A stretch of DNA of 64,000 nucleotides from an uncultured Bacteroidota bacterium (GTDB lineage: Bacteria > Bacteroidota > Bacteroidia > UKL13-3), in the NCBI GenBank assembly GCA_903850915.1, contig CAINMV010000023.1:114129-178128 (forward strand), read 5' to 3'. How positions within the stretch are numbered: position 1 is the stretch's first letter; every line of letters starts with the position of its first letter. The notes under the pieces were generated by a model, which worked only from the letters and a program-made list of their open reading frames with translations, was not told where the DNA came from and did no database searches. Position numbers and translations under genes: made by a program. Shown here one piece after another: positions 1-9,700 of this stretch.

Positions 1-675
1 GCACCCGATTCCGTATTAGGCGTGGTGGGATTTACCGATATGGCTTGGGGTTCGTGTATTCTAGGAGGAACCACTTTCTATCGTTGGTCCACCATGGATG
101 TGCGCATGTCGACCAAGCAAAATTGGTATTTTGGCACTGGCACCACCCCTGCTGGCAAGTCGAAATTCAGATATGTGCTGATGCATGAACTCGGGCACTC
201 GCTTGGACTAGGGCATGTGAATGAAGTTGGACAAACGATGTATCCATCGGTAACATTCCTTCCGTCGGACACCTGGAATTCGAGAGATACGATAACGAAT
301 GAAGAAAGAACGGCGATCTCGTATTTCGTGAACCTCTCTAAAAATTTCACCTTTCGTGGATGTGGTTTCACACCGCTAAGTTCAATTTTTGATTGTAATG
401 ACGTCTTTGGTGTTTCGTCGGGCATTAACGCAAACAAAAACAAGAATACAATGGTGCTATTCCCCAACCCTAGCAATGGCTTGCTGTATGTTACTGTTTC
501 AAATGAAACTACTATTGAAATTATTAATGCCTTTGGGAAACAGATAGATTTTTCGAGCACTTTCAACGACAGTAAACTAGAATTAAATCTCCTAGACAAC
601 CCTTCTGGAATTTACTACCTGAAATGCAAAAATGGCAGAAACATGGAGTCATTTAAGTTTGTGCTAAAGCATTAG
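1..675 (+). CDS. Matrixin-like zinc metalloprotease with T9SS sorting domain, 5' end outside window
   Basis: The reading frame is open to the first base of the window, so the N-terminus and signal peptide are missing; 224 residues are visible. A metzincin zinc site HELGHSLGLGH lies about 62-72 residues from the window edge. It is followed by GQTMYP, which fits the Met-turn of matrixin/M10-like peptidases. The last 80 or so residues hold a type A T9SS sorting domain (FPNPSNG start, then NPSGIYYLK and a basic tail). From family knowledge it should be a secreted, zinc-dependent endopeptidase delivered to the cell surface or medium by T9SS. Its substrate cannot be read. An internal GTG is present, but there is no reason to start there. 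Confident on family, not on specificity. Confidence 0.85.
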   Translation, partial: APDSVLGVVGFTDMAWGSCILGGTTFYRWSTMDVRMSTKQNWYFGTGTTPAGKSKFRYVLMHELGHSLGLGHVNEVGQTMYPSVTFLPSDTWNSRDTITNEERTAISYFVNLSKNFTFRGCGFTPLSSIFDCNDVFGVSSGINANKNKNTMVLFPNPSNGLLYVTVSNETTIEIINAFGKQIDFSSTFNDSKLELNLLDNPSGIYYLKCKNGRNMESFKFVLKH

Positions 676-712
676 CAATCGAAACGTTAATACAGCAGAA
701 AATTAAATACTT

Positions 713-720
713 TACTTTTG
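713..720 (+). promoter_or_regulatory. Bacteroidota -7 box (TACTTTTG) for the trypsin-like protease gene
   Basis: TACTTTTG matches TAnnTTTG exactly in the gap between the metalloprotease stop and the next start. No clear TTTG is seen at the -33 spacing. The start codon at 811 leaves a leader of roughly 85 nt. Confidence 0.5.
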
Positions 721-810
721 CATTGCGTTGCAAGCGCACTTAACTAACGAAATTAAAATTTATTTCCATTTCTGCCTTAATTAACTTTCAAAGAATTACA
801 CAAAACAAGT

Positions 811-1695
811 ATGTTTAAAAAAGCCATTGAAAAAGTAGCGCAGTATACGCGCCCTATCCATTCTATAAGTAGGACCTATGCGGGGAAACATATTCTGCCT
901 GGAGCGGGAACCTTGTTTTTTGTGAACGAAGAAGGATATGCGATCACCTGCAAACATGTGGTAGAATATTTGATGAACGCAGAAAAGACGACCAATACAT
1001 TTAATAATTTTAAAACAGAACGTTCGCTGTTACCCAAAGACAATAAATACAAACAACAGCTACGTGGGTTAGAGTTAAAATACCATTACAGCCCTGACAC
1101 ACAGATTCAAGTTAAAAATACCTTTGTAGATTGTGTTGATAGAATGTCTGGCTTTACCAGCTATCTTCATCCAAACTATGACCTTGCGATAATTAAATTC
1201 AATGATTTTAAGCAATTGATGTGCAAAGAATTTGCTGTTTTCAAAAAAGATATTGGAGATGTGCAGCCGGGTGAATTCCTTTGTAGGCTTGGGTTTCCGT
1301 TTCCAGAATTTAACAACTTCACGTATAATGAAGCAAACGATGATATTGAATGGACGCAGACAGGCATTTCTGGTTCACCGCGTTTTCCTATCGAAGGTAT
1401 GGTCACTCGTTTTTTGGCAGAGGACAACAAACTTTATGGTATTGAGTTGAGTACACCTGGTTTAAAAGGACAAAGTGGCGGCCCATTATTTAACAAAGAT
1501 GGGATAATTTGCGGTATGCAATTTTCAACCAAACATTTGCATTTAGGATTTGATGTAGTTGATGCAGAAATAATTTCCAACGATAAAATTAAAAAAGTCA
1601 CCGATTATTCCTTCATTCATTTAGGACAATGCATACATGTACATGCCATTAAAGACTTTTTAAAAGCTAATAATGTAAAGTTTCAAGAAGCTTAG
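811..1695 (+). CDS. Trypsin-like (S1 fold) serine protease without export signal
   Basis: The 294-residue protein carries a plausible catalytic triad in the order of the chymotrypsin/HtrA fold: His49 in AITCKHV, Asp124 in NYDLAIIKF and Ser222 in GQSGGPLFN. No PDZ domain follows, and there is no signal peptide or membrane segment; the N-terminus (MFKKAIEKVAQYTRP) is basic and amphipathic. It therefore resembles a trypsin-like peptidase-domain protein acting in the cytoplasm, not a periplasmic DegP/HtrA. A TACTTTTG box lies 91 bases upstream and the gene stands alone. The substrate is unknown. The triad is seen; the cellular location is inferred from the absence of a signal. Confidence 0.8.
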   Translation: MFKKAIEKVAQYTRPIHSISRTYAGKHILPGAGTLFFVNEEGYAITCKHVVEYLMNAEKTTNTFNNFKTERSLLPKDNKYKQQLRGLELKYHYSPDTQIQVKNTFVDCVDRMSGFTSYLHPNYDLAIIKFNDFKQLMCKEFAVFKKDIGDVQPGEFLCRLGFPFPEFNNFTYNEANDDIEWTQTGISGSPRFPIEGMVTRFLAEDNKLYGIELSTPGLKGQSGGPLFNKDGIICGMQFSTKHLHLGFDVVDAEIISNDKIKKVTDYSFIHLGQCIHVHAIKDFLKANNVKFQEA

Positions 1696-1794
1696 TGGCC
1701 AAAAGAAGCGTGGCTTTTAAACCAACATTATGTAAAACATTACTTGATAAAACAGTCAACTTCAGTTTTAAAAGACAATGCTTTATGGTAATAA

Positions 1795-4653
1795 CTAATT
1801 CTTAATACAACGCACAGGCAAACCGCAAGGTTTTTCTAAAGAGGAATTACCATAGACCAACCAATGGTCTGAAAGCCAACCAAGTTGAGGAAGAGAAACA
1901 TCTTCGCTGTTAAGCTTTCCATAAATATCAAAATCCATAACGTAACCAAGCGCATCACCAATATAACTATTTGTCCAATAATAAGATTCTGAGTCGTTGT
2001 CTTTAAATTCACCATAATTATTTCTAATGTAATATTTTGCGTTTGGTGATTTAGTAGGCGATAAAAAATACTTTGCTCCTCTGTTAAAATCAGGCAAGTA
2101 ATTAAAGGTGAGTGAAGGAAAATACTGAGATGTAGTGAAAACACTATTTAATTGACTTTGCAAATCTGAAGTATTTATGCCATCCTTCTTTTGTTCCTTT
2201 ATCTTGTCTTGAAGTGCCATAATATCTGCACTTAAATATCCTCTTAACTCTTCCACTTGTGTATGAGAAGGTATTTTCCATCCTTCTGGTGCCAAGCCAC
2301 GAGGATCATTAACAGCGAAAAAATTATATAGTAATCCATGCTGAGCCACCGTTAATGGATCGTTATTATATTTGCAGAATGCGGGCTTACCATTCGCACC
2401 AGCCTGAACCCACTCCTCCATGCTACGCACCTCAGGAATATCGTCTCCATTTCGAAATCTTGTTACATTTAAGTTCTCTGACATCCAAACCTGATTTCCA
2501 ATGGTTACCTGCTGAAAAGTAACTGGTTTTTGAAATTCACCAGCAGCAAAACTTCCCTTTTGAAAAGTTTTATTGGCTAAAGTCATTGTTCCTTCGCCGT
2601 TGGGCAACCCATTTCCCCATTTACCTTCATAAATGCGCCCGTCTTTATAAAGCATTTTACCTATCCCATGTTTTTGTCCATCTAGCCATTCGCCGGTATA
2701 AGTACCTTCTGGTGAAATTTCTGTTCCTTGACCATTTTTACTATCATTTTCAAAATTCCCCTTATAAGTGTAGTTTTCTGTGGTGCCATCCATCGGATTA
2801 GAATTGGTTCTTATTTCCTCCCCGTACCCTGTCATCTTATCGTCTTTCCAGTTGCCAATGCAATTTGTTTCACTCCCTTCACCTGAATAAAATGATTTTC
2901 CTTTACCATTTTTCAAGTCATTGCTCCATTCTCCTTCATAAGAGTCAAAACCATTCACATATTCCATTTCCATCTTTCCTAATCCCTGCTTCTTTCCAAG
3001 ACTCCAATTGCCATCATAAGTCGCTTTTGTTATATCGGTCTCCTCGCTTAAATAATGCCGTACCATCTTCCCATTTCCATGCGCCTTGCCATCCAAATAA
3101 TACCCAACATACATGGAATCATTTAACATACTCGTATCTTGGGTAGGATATTTAATAAAAAACTTACCTAAACCTTGGTAAAAAAATCGCATTAAATTAC
3201 CATCCACTTTACCGGCAATACCTCCAATGTATTTTCCACCTGAAGGAAGCGTTACCTCGCCTGAATCGACAGGCATGTTCATCTTCCAATTGCATTTCCA
3301 AACTTCGCCGTTAGCCAGCTTCATTATGCCTGCGCCATCGTACAAACCACCCTTCCAATCACCATCATAATAACTGCCATTACTCCAGGTGTACTTTCCT
3401 TTCCCATTCCTGATGTCGTTATCCCAATCGCCATCATACGATGCGCCATCAACATAAATCATTTTTCTCTTGCCTTGCTTTTTATCTATACTTATATCTC
3501 CAATATATGAGCTCTTTTCACTATAGGGGATTTGTGCTTTTCCTGTAAATTTCCCATTCTCCCATGTTCCAATTTTTTGACCTTCTAAATTTGTCTTTTC
3601 TAATAGGAAAAACAATTTACCCTTCACCATCTTTCCATCCATTAAAGTGCCTTTAAATCTGCTACCATTGGTAAACCTAACATCCACGTCACCACTTACA
3701 TTGAAACCATTCCATGTTAATGGTCCTTTTCTTGTCAATGAAATTTCTAAAGGGTTCGATGGTATTCCTTGGTTAACTGCTTCTTGGATACGTTTCTTAT
3801 CCTCAGTGGTGACACTCTCCAAGTAAGTTAAATCGCCGGTTCCTTTTGCAGAATCGTTAAACCATTCACCTGTAAATTTCACAGCATTCAATCCGCCGAC
3901 CTCTGAAATAACCAATTCTCTTCCTTTATAAAAACTCAATTCCCCAGTCCCGCTTCGTTTATCATCAATCCAATTTCCAGAATATTGATCACCATTACCC
4001 CACATAAATGTTCCGTTGCCATTTTTTTTACCCCTAACCCATTTACCATCATAAGATCCTTTTATCATTCGTTTTGTGCCTTGATAAAAAACCCCATAAA
4101 GCATGGTACCATCCCCTTCAATAAAATCATTTGTCCAATTGCCTTTATATTCATCACCATTAGAAAAAATCATTTCCCCTGTACCGTTTCTTTTTCCATT
4201 GGTAAATTGGCCATTGTAGTTTTCTTTGTTATAAATAAATCTTCCGGAGCCGTGCATTAATCCCTTAAAGCATGAGCCAGAATATTCAAAACCTTCACCA
4301 GTAATTGTTCCAATGCCACTTGGAACTTGAAACTTACCCTCCGAAGTTTTGATTTTCACCATTTCACCGGTATATGTCGCTTTTAATTGAGGACCACCAT
4401 TGATTGAAACAAATACAACAACTAATTCTTCCTTTGAAATTTTTGGTTTCTTGTTTTCAGATTCATCTTCAAACGTATTATCAGAAAGTAATACGAAGGA
4501 GCCATTCTTCATTTGATGATATACACGAAAACCGAACGGAGTGTTTTTCACCTCCGCAAACTGTGCGTTGGAAGAAATTGTTACGAAACAAAAAGCGACA
4601 AAAACAAAAAGCGCTAAAACTGATTTCGATAGATTAGAGTAGGTGTTTTTCAT
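1795..4653 (-). CDS. Secreted MORN-repeat protein with C-terminal FISUMP domain
   Basis: I chose the ATG at 4653, which gives 952 residues and a clean signal peptide (MKNTYSNLSKSVLALFVFVAFCF...SSNAQ). The longer frame adds 21 residues without signal character, and a -7 box would lie inside it. From about residue 80 to 700 the protein is a run of MORN-type repeats (YxGxWxxGxxxGxGxxxxxxG; for example YKGNWTNDFIEGDGTM and YDGDWDNDIRNGKGKY). The last 200 or so residues begin VTIGNQVWMSENLNV and match the Fibrobacter succinogenes major paralogous (FISUMP) domain. MORN repeats usually bind membranes or partner proteins, and FISUMP occurs in extracytoplasmic proteins. The function is unknown. No T9SS domain is visible. 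Confidence 0.85.
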   Translation of the reverse strand: MKNTYSNLSKSVLALFVFVAFCFVTISSNAQFAEVKNTPFGFRVYHQMKNGSFVLLSDNTFEDESENKKPKISKEELVVVFVSINGGPQLKATYTGEMVKIKTSEGKFQVPSGIGTITGEGFEYSGSCFKGLMHGSGRFIYNKENYNGQFTNGKRNGTGEMIFSNGDEYKGNWTNDFIEGDGTMLYGVFYQGTKRMIKGSYDGKWVRGKKNGNGTFMWGNGDQYSGNWIDDKRSGTGELSFYKGRELVISEVGGLNAVKFTGEWFNDSAKGTGDLTYLESVTTEDKKRIQEAVNQGIPSNPLEISLTRKGPLTWNGFNVSGDVDVRFTNGSRFKGTLMDGKMVKGKLFFLLEKTNLEGQKIGTWENGKFTGKAQIPYSEKSSYIGDISIDKKQGKRKMIYVDGASYDGDWDNDIRNGKGKYTWSNGSYYDGDWKGGLYDGAGIMKLANGEVWKCNWKMNMPVDSGEVTLPSGGKYIGGIAGKVDGNLMRFFYQGLGKFFIKYPTQDTSMLNDSMYVGYYLDGKAHGNGKMVRHYLSEETDITKATYDGNWSLGKKQGLGKMEMEYVNGFDSYEGEWSNDLKNGKGKSFYSGEGSETNCIGNWKDDKMTGYGEEIRTNSNPMDGTTENYTYKGNFENDSKNGQGTEISPEGTYTGEWLDGQKHGIGKMLYKDGRIYEGKWGNGLPNGEGTMTLANKTFQKGSFAAGEFQKPVTFQQVTIGNQVWMSENLNVTRFRNGDDIPEVRSMEEWVQAGANGKPAFCKYNNDPLTVAQHGLLYNFFAVNDPRGLAPEGWKIPSHTQVEELRGYLSADIMALQDKIKEQKKDGINTSDLQSQLNSVFTTSQYFPSLTFNYLPDFNRGAKYFLSPTKSPNAKYYIRNNYGEFKDNDSESYYWTNSYIGDALGYVMDFDIYGKLNSEDVSLPQLGWLSDHWLVYGNSSLEKPCGLPVRCIKN

Positions 4654-4657
4654 ATGA

Positions 4658-4665
4658 CAAAAGTA
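4658..4665 (-). promoter_or_regulatory. -7 box (TACTTTTG) 4 nt before the MORN gene ATG
   Basis: On the minus strand TACTTTTG ends 4 nt upstream of the ATG at 4653, so transcription would start at or next to the A of the start codon. This predicts a leaderless mRNA and supports the shorter start. No -33 TTTG was found. Confidence 0.5.
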
Positions 4666-4930
4666 ACTTTTACATTCACAATTAATAGTAATGTTCCTAA
4701 ACTTTACGTTATACAAGGAAACAACTACTTTAAGTCCTAATTATCAGCATATTAACTTAAATGGTTTATTTAGAAATGAGCACAAAAAGTTCAAATTTGC
4801 ATTTGAGTTCGAATTACTAGAAGGCCCTTCTCTTTAGTCATTAAAAATAAAATGCTGAAGCTCAGCGAAGTCTTACAACTTCTTGGGAGTCTTCGTAAAT
4901 CTCTGATTTGCGAACAACTTTTATGCGAAT

Positions 4931-4967
4931 AAAAAAAGCCTTGGTTATCAAAAGATATCAAGGCTTT
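4931..4967 (-). terminator. Intrinsic terminator downstream of tRNA-Ser
   Basis: A 9-bp stem (AAAGCCTTG / CAAGGCTTT, arms 4935-4943 and 4959-4967) has partial pairing continuing inward (TATC/GATA). On the minus strand it is followed by seven T residues, just past the tRNA 3' end. Confidence 0.8.
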
Positions 4968-4981
4968 GTAATTTTTTTTTG

Positions 4982-5068
4982 CGGAGAGTGAGGGATTCGA
5001 ACTCTCGATGCCATTTCTAACATACACGCTTTCCAAGCGTGCTCCTTAAGCCACTCGGACAACTCTCT
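4982..5068 (-). tRNA. tRNA-Ser, anticodon GGA
   Basis: The minus strand shows the class II serine layout: TCCGAGTGGCTTAAGGAGC D-arm, CACGC/GCGTG anticodon stem around TTGGAAA (anticodon GGA), a long variable arm, and a GTTCGAATC T-loop with acceptor ACTCTCC and discriminator G. CCA is not encoded (the sequence continues GCAAA). Two oddities stand out. The 5' acceptor strand is AGAGAGT inside a GA-dinucleotide run, leaving an A-C mismatch at pair 1:72. The T-stem GAGAG/CCCTC also holds one A-C mismatch. A matching promoter and terminator flank it, so I call it a functional gene. Confidence 0.88.
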
Positions 5069-5081
5069 CTCCCAATGACAG

Positions 5082-5113
5082 CGAAGATAGTTGATTAGAA
5101 GTGCATCAACAAA
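5082..5113 (-). promoter_or_regulatory. Promoter of tRNA-Ser (TTTG-N20-TATCTTCG)
   Basis: On the minus strand, TTTG (5110-5113) is followed after 20 nt by TATCTTCG (5082-5089), one base off TAnnTTTG. It lies 13 nt upstream of the mature tRNA 5' end. Confidence 0.6.
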
Positions 5114-5221
5114 TAAGGACAACTAAGTTAAGCCTGTTTTGAAAAATACAAATAAGATGGTAAAACTCCATTTTCGTAAATCAAATAATTTAAGTAGCAT
5201 TGTCTTTTAATTGCATCAACT

Positions 5222-6655
5222 ATGGCATTAAGTAGGTTCTGGTCTTTCATCATCGTTTTAAGTATTGTTTTTGTATTCTACCAGCTTATCACTGGTGGCA
5301 TATACGCAGTTGGAGAATTGGTAAATGGCAAACAACATGATCCTATCGTTGTTGCTGAGTTTACCGCAGATCAAATAAAGTCATCGGATACCGCCTTTTA
5401 TGCAAATCTTTTAGTTGCCAAAGATGATGGCGTGGTGAAACATGACTCCCTTTTTCGGCTATTGAAAAGTGGTACCGTAGAGGTATGTGTTGGTAAGCAA
5501 AACGCGGATGGGATTTTCGCTACATGCAAAAATACAATCATCGATATCTGGCTTCCATTAATAGGATATCTCACGTTTTTCTGCGGCTTATTGCATTTAC
5601 TTCATGCTTCAGATGCTATTAGCAAACTATCGAAAACACTTACCCCTTTCTTTCGTAAAATATTCCCTGAACTGCCACAAGGGCATGAAGCGTATGGATT
5701 TATGACCATGAATTTTGCTGCAAATTTCCTTGGCCTGGATAATGCCGCTACACCGTTTGGCCTAAGAGCGATGGAGAGTATGCAAGCCGTTAACACCAAC
5801 AAAGAAAAGGCCTCCAACAGCCAAATCATGTTTCTTTGTTTGCATGCAGCTGGACTAACACTCATACCAACCTCCATCATCGGCTATAGAGCAGCACAGA
5901 ATGCTGCCAATCCCTCGGATATTATGATTCCGTGTATTATCACTTCCTTTATAGGAACCTTGGCAGCCTTAATTTTAGTTAGTATAAAACAACGTATCAA
6001 TTTAGTGAACTGGATTGTTATAGGCTTCATCACTATCGTAAGTGGACTCATTGGATTAATCCTTTTTTATGTTGGAAGGCTTAATGGAATTGAGAAATTT
6101 CATTTTACCGGGAACCTTAGCAATGGCGTTTTACTTGCTATTATTTTAGGTATCATTGGCTATAGCATACTTCATGAAAAGATATTTCGTAAAAATGAAA
6201 CCAATATTTTTGACGCCTTTGTTCATGGCGCCAAAGATGGCTTCACTACTGGTGTTAGAGTGCTTCCATACATGATAGCGATGCTTGTGGCATTGAGCAT
6301 TTTTCGTAATTCCGGATTAATGAATATTATAATGGGTGGCATAAACACCATGCTCTCCTTTATGCATGTTGACCCTCAAATAATTAATGCAATTCCTGTT
6401 GCAATAATGCGACCATTTAGTGCTGGAGGCTCTAGAGGTTTCATGTTAGATGCAATGAATGTATATGGCGCTGATAGCCTTACTGGTCAGCTTTCATGCC
6501 TGTTTCAAGGGGCTGCGGAAACAACCTTTTACGTGGTTGCTTTATATTTCGGCTCGGTGAATGTAAAAGATTCTAGATATACCTTGGGCATTATGCTTAC
6601 GGTAGACGTAATATGTGTTTTAACCGGAATTTTTGTTTGTTATCTTTACTTTTAA
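5222..6655 (+). CDS. SpmA/SpmB-like fused membrane protein (nucleoside-recognition Gate domains)
   Basis: The 477-residue polytopic membrane protein carries the two halves found separately as spore maturation proteins A and B. The first half has a hydrophobic N-terminus, a soluble insert (about 40-105) and the SpmA signature NFAANFLGLDNAATPFGLRAM near residue 165. The second half, from about residue 330, ends with the SpmB-like RPFSAGGSRGFMLDAM. Both belong to the Gate (nucleoside recognition) superfamily of transporter-like folds. Such fusions are common in non-sporulating Bacteroidota and do not imply sporulation. The transported substrate is unknown. The gene stands alone and ends at a very strong bidirectional terminator shared with infB. 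Confidence 0.85.
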   Translation: MALSRFWSFIIVLSIVFVFYQLITGGIYAVGELVNGKQHDPIVVAEFTADQIKSSDTAFYANLLVAKDDGVVKHDSLFRLLKSGTVEVCVGKQNADGIFATCKNTIIDIWLPLIGYLTFFCGLLHLLHASDAISKLSKTLTPFFRKIFPELPQGHEAYGFMTMNFAANFLGLDNAATPFGLRAMESMQAVNTNKEKASNSQIMFLCLHAAGLTLIPTSIIGYRAAQNAANPSDIMIPCIITSFIGTLAALILVSIKQRINLVNWIVIGFITIVSGLIGLILFYVGRLNGIEKFHFTGNLSNGVLLAIILGIIGYSILHEKIFRKNETNIFDAFVHGAKDGFTTGVRVLPYMIAMLVALSIFRNSGLMNIIMGGINTMLSFMHVDPQIINAIPVAIMRPFSAGGSRGFMLDAMNVYGADSLTGQLSCLFQGAAETTFYVVALYFGSVNVKDSRYTLGIMLTVDVICVLTGIFVCYLYF

Positions 6656-6670
6656 TCTACTGTATCTAAA

Positions 6671-6725
6671 AATATATTTATAAAAAAACAGCAGCTGAAA
6701 GCTGCTGTTTTTTTATAAATATATT
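6671..6725. terminator. Bidirectional terminator, perfect 26-bp inverted repeat
   Basis: Arms 6671-6696 and 6700-6725 are exact reverse complements around a 3-nt loop. The core is AACAGCAGCT/AGCTGCTGTT flanked by A-runs and T-runs, so it works on both strands. It separates the convergent SpmA/B-fusion and infB genes. Confidence 0.92.
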
Positions 6726-6760
6726 GCAATAATTGTAAAGCAATAAAGCGTATGAAACAA

Positions 6761-9700
6761 TTAAACTAACTTACGTTTTACTTCGGTAATCTCGTATCCT
6801 TCAATGATATCGCCCACAGCGATATTGTTGAACCCTTTAATATTCAATCCGCATTCGTAGCCAGTTGCTACATCCTTTACATCATCTTTAAAGCGTTTTA
6901 AAGATTCCAATTCTCCAGTGTGAATTACTACACCATCTCTAACAATTCGAATTTTTGTTTTACGTTCAATTTTACCATCCAACACATAACATCCTGCAAT
7001 ATTACCCACTTTAGAGATATTAAACACCTCACGAATTTCGACGTTACACACTACTTTCTCTTCGGTTGTAGGTGCTAACATGCCCTCCATCGCAGCTTTA
7101 ATATCATTGATGGCATCGTAGATAATCGCGTAGTATTTGATATCAATTCCTTCGGACTCGCCTAATTTACGTGCCTGTGCACTTGGACGAACTTGGAAGC
7201 CTATAATAATGGCATCCGATGCTGAAGCCAACATTACGTCGCCCTCGGATATTTGACCAACACCTTGATGTAAGATGGTTATCTGTACCTCGTTGGTACT
7301 CAACTTTTGGAATGAATCTGTTAACGCTTGAACGGATCCATCCACGTCGGCTTTCACAATCAACTTCAACTCCTTGAAATTTCCTATGGCCAAACGTCTT
7401 CCAATTTCGTCCAACGTAATATGCTTTTGTGTACGTATTCCTTGTTCACGCATCAGCTGCTGACGACGAGTAGCAATGTCTTTTGCTAAATCCTCATCCA
7501 TATACACCTTAAATTTCTCGCCAGACTGAGGAGCACCGGCAAAACCTAATATTTTTACCGGGGTCGATGGACCAGCGCTTTCAATTACAACACCACGTTC
7601 GTTGAATAAGGCACGTACCTTAGTGGCAAACTGACCTGCCAACAACATGTCGCCACGATGCAAGGTACCTTCTTGAACCATCATCGAAGCTACGATACCT
7701 CTACCTTTCTCCATTGTTGCTTCCAAGACCGTTCCAACAGCCGATTTATTTGGATTTGCCTTCAACTGCAACATCTCTGCTTCAATCAATATTTTCTCTA
7801 ATAACAACTCAATATTTAATCCTTTTTTGGCTGATATCTCTTGTGTTTGATATTTACCACCCCACTCTTCAACGAGGATATTCATTGCCGAAAGTTGCTC
7901 ACGAATTTTGTCTGGGTTTGCACCATCCTTATCCATTTTATTAAATGCGAAGATAATTGGAACATTCGCAGCCTGAGCATGACTTATAGCTTCGCGCGTT
8001 TGAGGCATAATAGCATCATCGGCAGCGATTACAATAATAACAATATCGGTTACTTGTGCTCCACGTGCACGCATCGCGGTAAACGCTTCGTGACCAGGAG
8101 TATCAATAAATGCAATTTTCTTTTTATTTGGAAGTGTTACCTCATAAGCACCTAAATGTTGTGTGATACCACCTGCTTCACCGGCAACCACATTCGCATT
8201 TCGAATATAATCGAGTAAGGATGTTTTACCATGATCGACATGACCCATAATGGTAACGATAGGTGGACGTTCAATCATTGCCTCTGGATCATCGATAAAC
8301 TCCTCATCAACGTCAACGATTTCTTCTGATTCCGCACCCACAAATTCAACTTTGAAATCAAATTCTTCAGCCACAATTGTAATCATCTCCGCATCCAAAC
8401 GTTGATTTATGGAAACCATCATTCCTAAAGTCATACATGCTGAAATGACTTCTGTAACAGGCACATCCATCATCTTCGCCAAATCGTTGGCACTAACAAA
8501 TTCTGTTACTTTAAGTACTCTTGATTCCTCTTCCTGCAACATCCTACTTTGTTCGGTACGTTCGGCATGGATATCACGTTTTTGCTTGCTAAATTTACGA
8601 CGATCAGAGCCAGAAGTACGCGTGTTGCCTGTTCCACCCATTCTATTGAGCGTTTGCTTCACCTTATCACCTACCTCTTTTTTAGTGAATTCGTTTGCAG
8701 GACGGCGAGAATTACCACCTCCACGATTGTTTCCAGGTGCACCAGTGTTTGTGTTTGGTGAATTTGGATTACTTGTGTTACGGTCAAATCCTGGTCCACG
8801 ATTTGGAGTTCCACGTCCTGCTGCAGGATCACCACCAGTGGTGTTAGGGCCTTTAAAAACCTTGGTATCGCTACCTCCTATGTAATTTGATTTATTTAGA
8901 CGCTTGCGCTTTTCTTTCTTCTCGGCAGGCGTAAGTCTAATTTTCTCTTTATCAACCGGGATTTCAATTTTATTTAAAATCTTCGGCCCTTCCAACTTCA
9001 CATATTTTGTTTCCGTGAGCTCCCCTTCTACACGCTTCTCTGTGGTATCTCCTTTCAGTGCTTCACTGATATTTAATGGAGCCTTACCTTTTTTCTTATC
9101 TGCAAGGACAGCTGCTGTTTCTAACTCAATAATAGGTTTTACTTCCGTCGATTTCGATTTTTGTTCTGCCTTAGATTTTGCAATCTTCTCTTTACTTGAA
9201 GCTTCTTTTTCCGCTTCAATATCGGCTTTGGTCTTTTTAGGTCTTATTTTTTTACCATTCTCATCAGGAAGTTCAATTACATTAATTAATTTGGTTCCTT
9301 TAAGTTTAGTTGTTTTAATCGACAAAACATCTTCTTCTGAATTTACAATAGGCTCAGATTCAACAACAGCAGGCACTTCCAGAGCTGATTCCTTTTCTGC
9401 CAAAGCCTCGGCGGCTTTAGCCAACTCTATCTTCTTATCATCTTCGCTCTTTTTCTTAGCGTTAAGTTCATTTACAATAAATTGCTTTTTCGTATTTTCG
9501 AGAATTTCATCAAGGTTATCTTCTTCTTTGTCGTTAATGATAGCCGATTTTTTTTCAGGGGCTACAATCACCTCACTTTTCACAAACTTATCTTCATTGC
9601 GTCGAACAGCCTGATCTTTCAGTGCTTTATCTGAAGAAAATTCCTCCAACAAAATTTCATGAACTTCCGGAGAAATTTTAGCATTGGCACCTTTATCCTT

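Noticed and set aside
78..599. 173-codon minus-strand frame opposite the matrixin-like protease
   Set aside because: The plus-strand frame carries the zinc motif and T9SS domain. The minus translation has no recognisable features.
4791..5036. 81-codon minus-strand frame across tRNA-Ser
   Set aside because: It runs through the tRNA and its terminator, so it is not coding.
5222..6655. Spore maturation protein similarity as evidence of sporulation
   Set aside because: SpmA/SpmB fusions are common in non-sporulating Bacteroidota. No other sporulation gene is present.
8409..9614. Long open frames (158 and 236 codons) on the plus strand opposite infB
   Set aside because: They lie antisense to the confidently identified IF-2 and mirror its charged, low-stop linker. 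The Ser/Phe-rich translations match no family and have no promoter.
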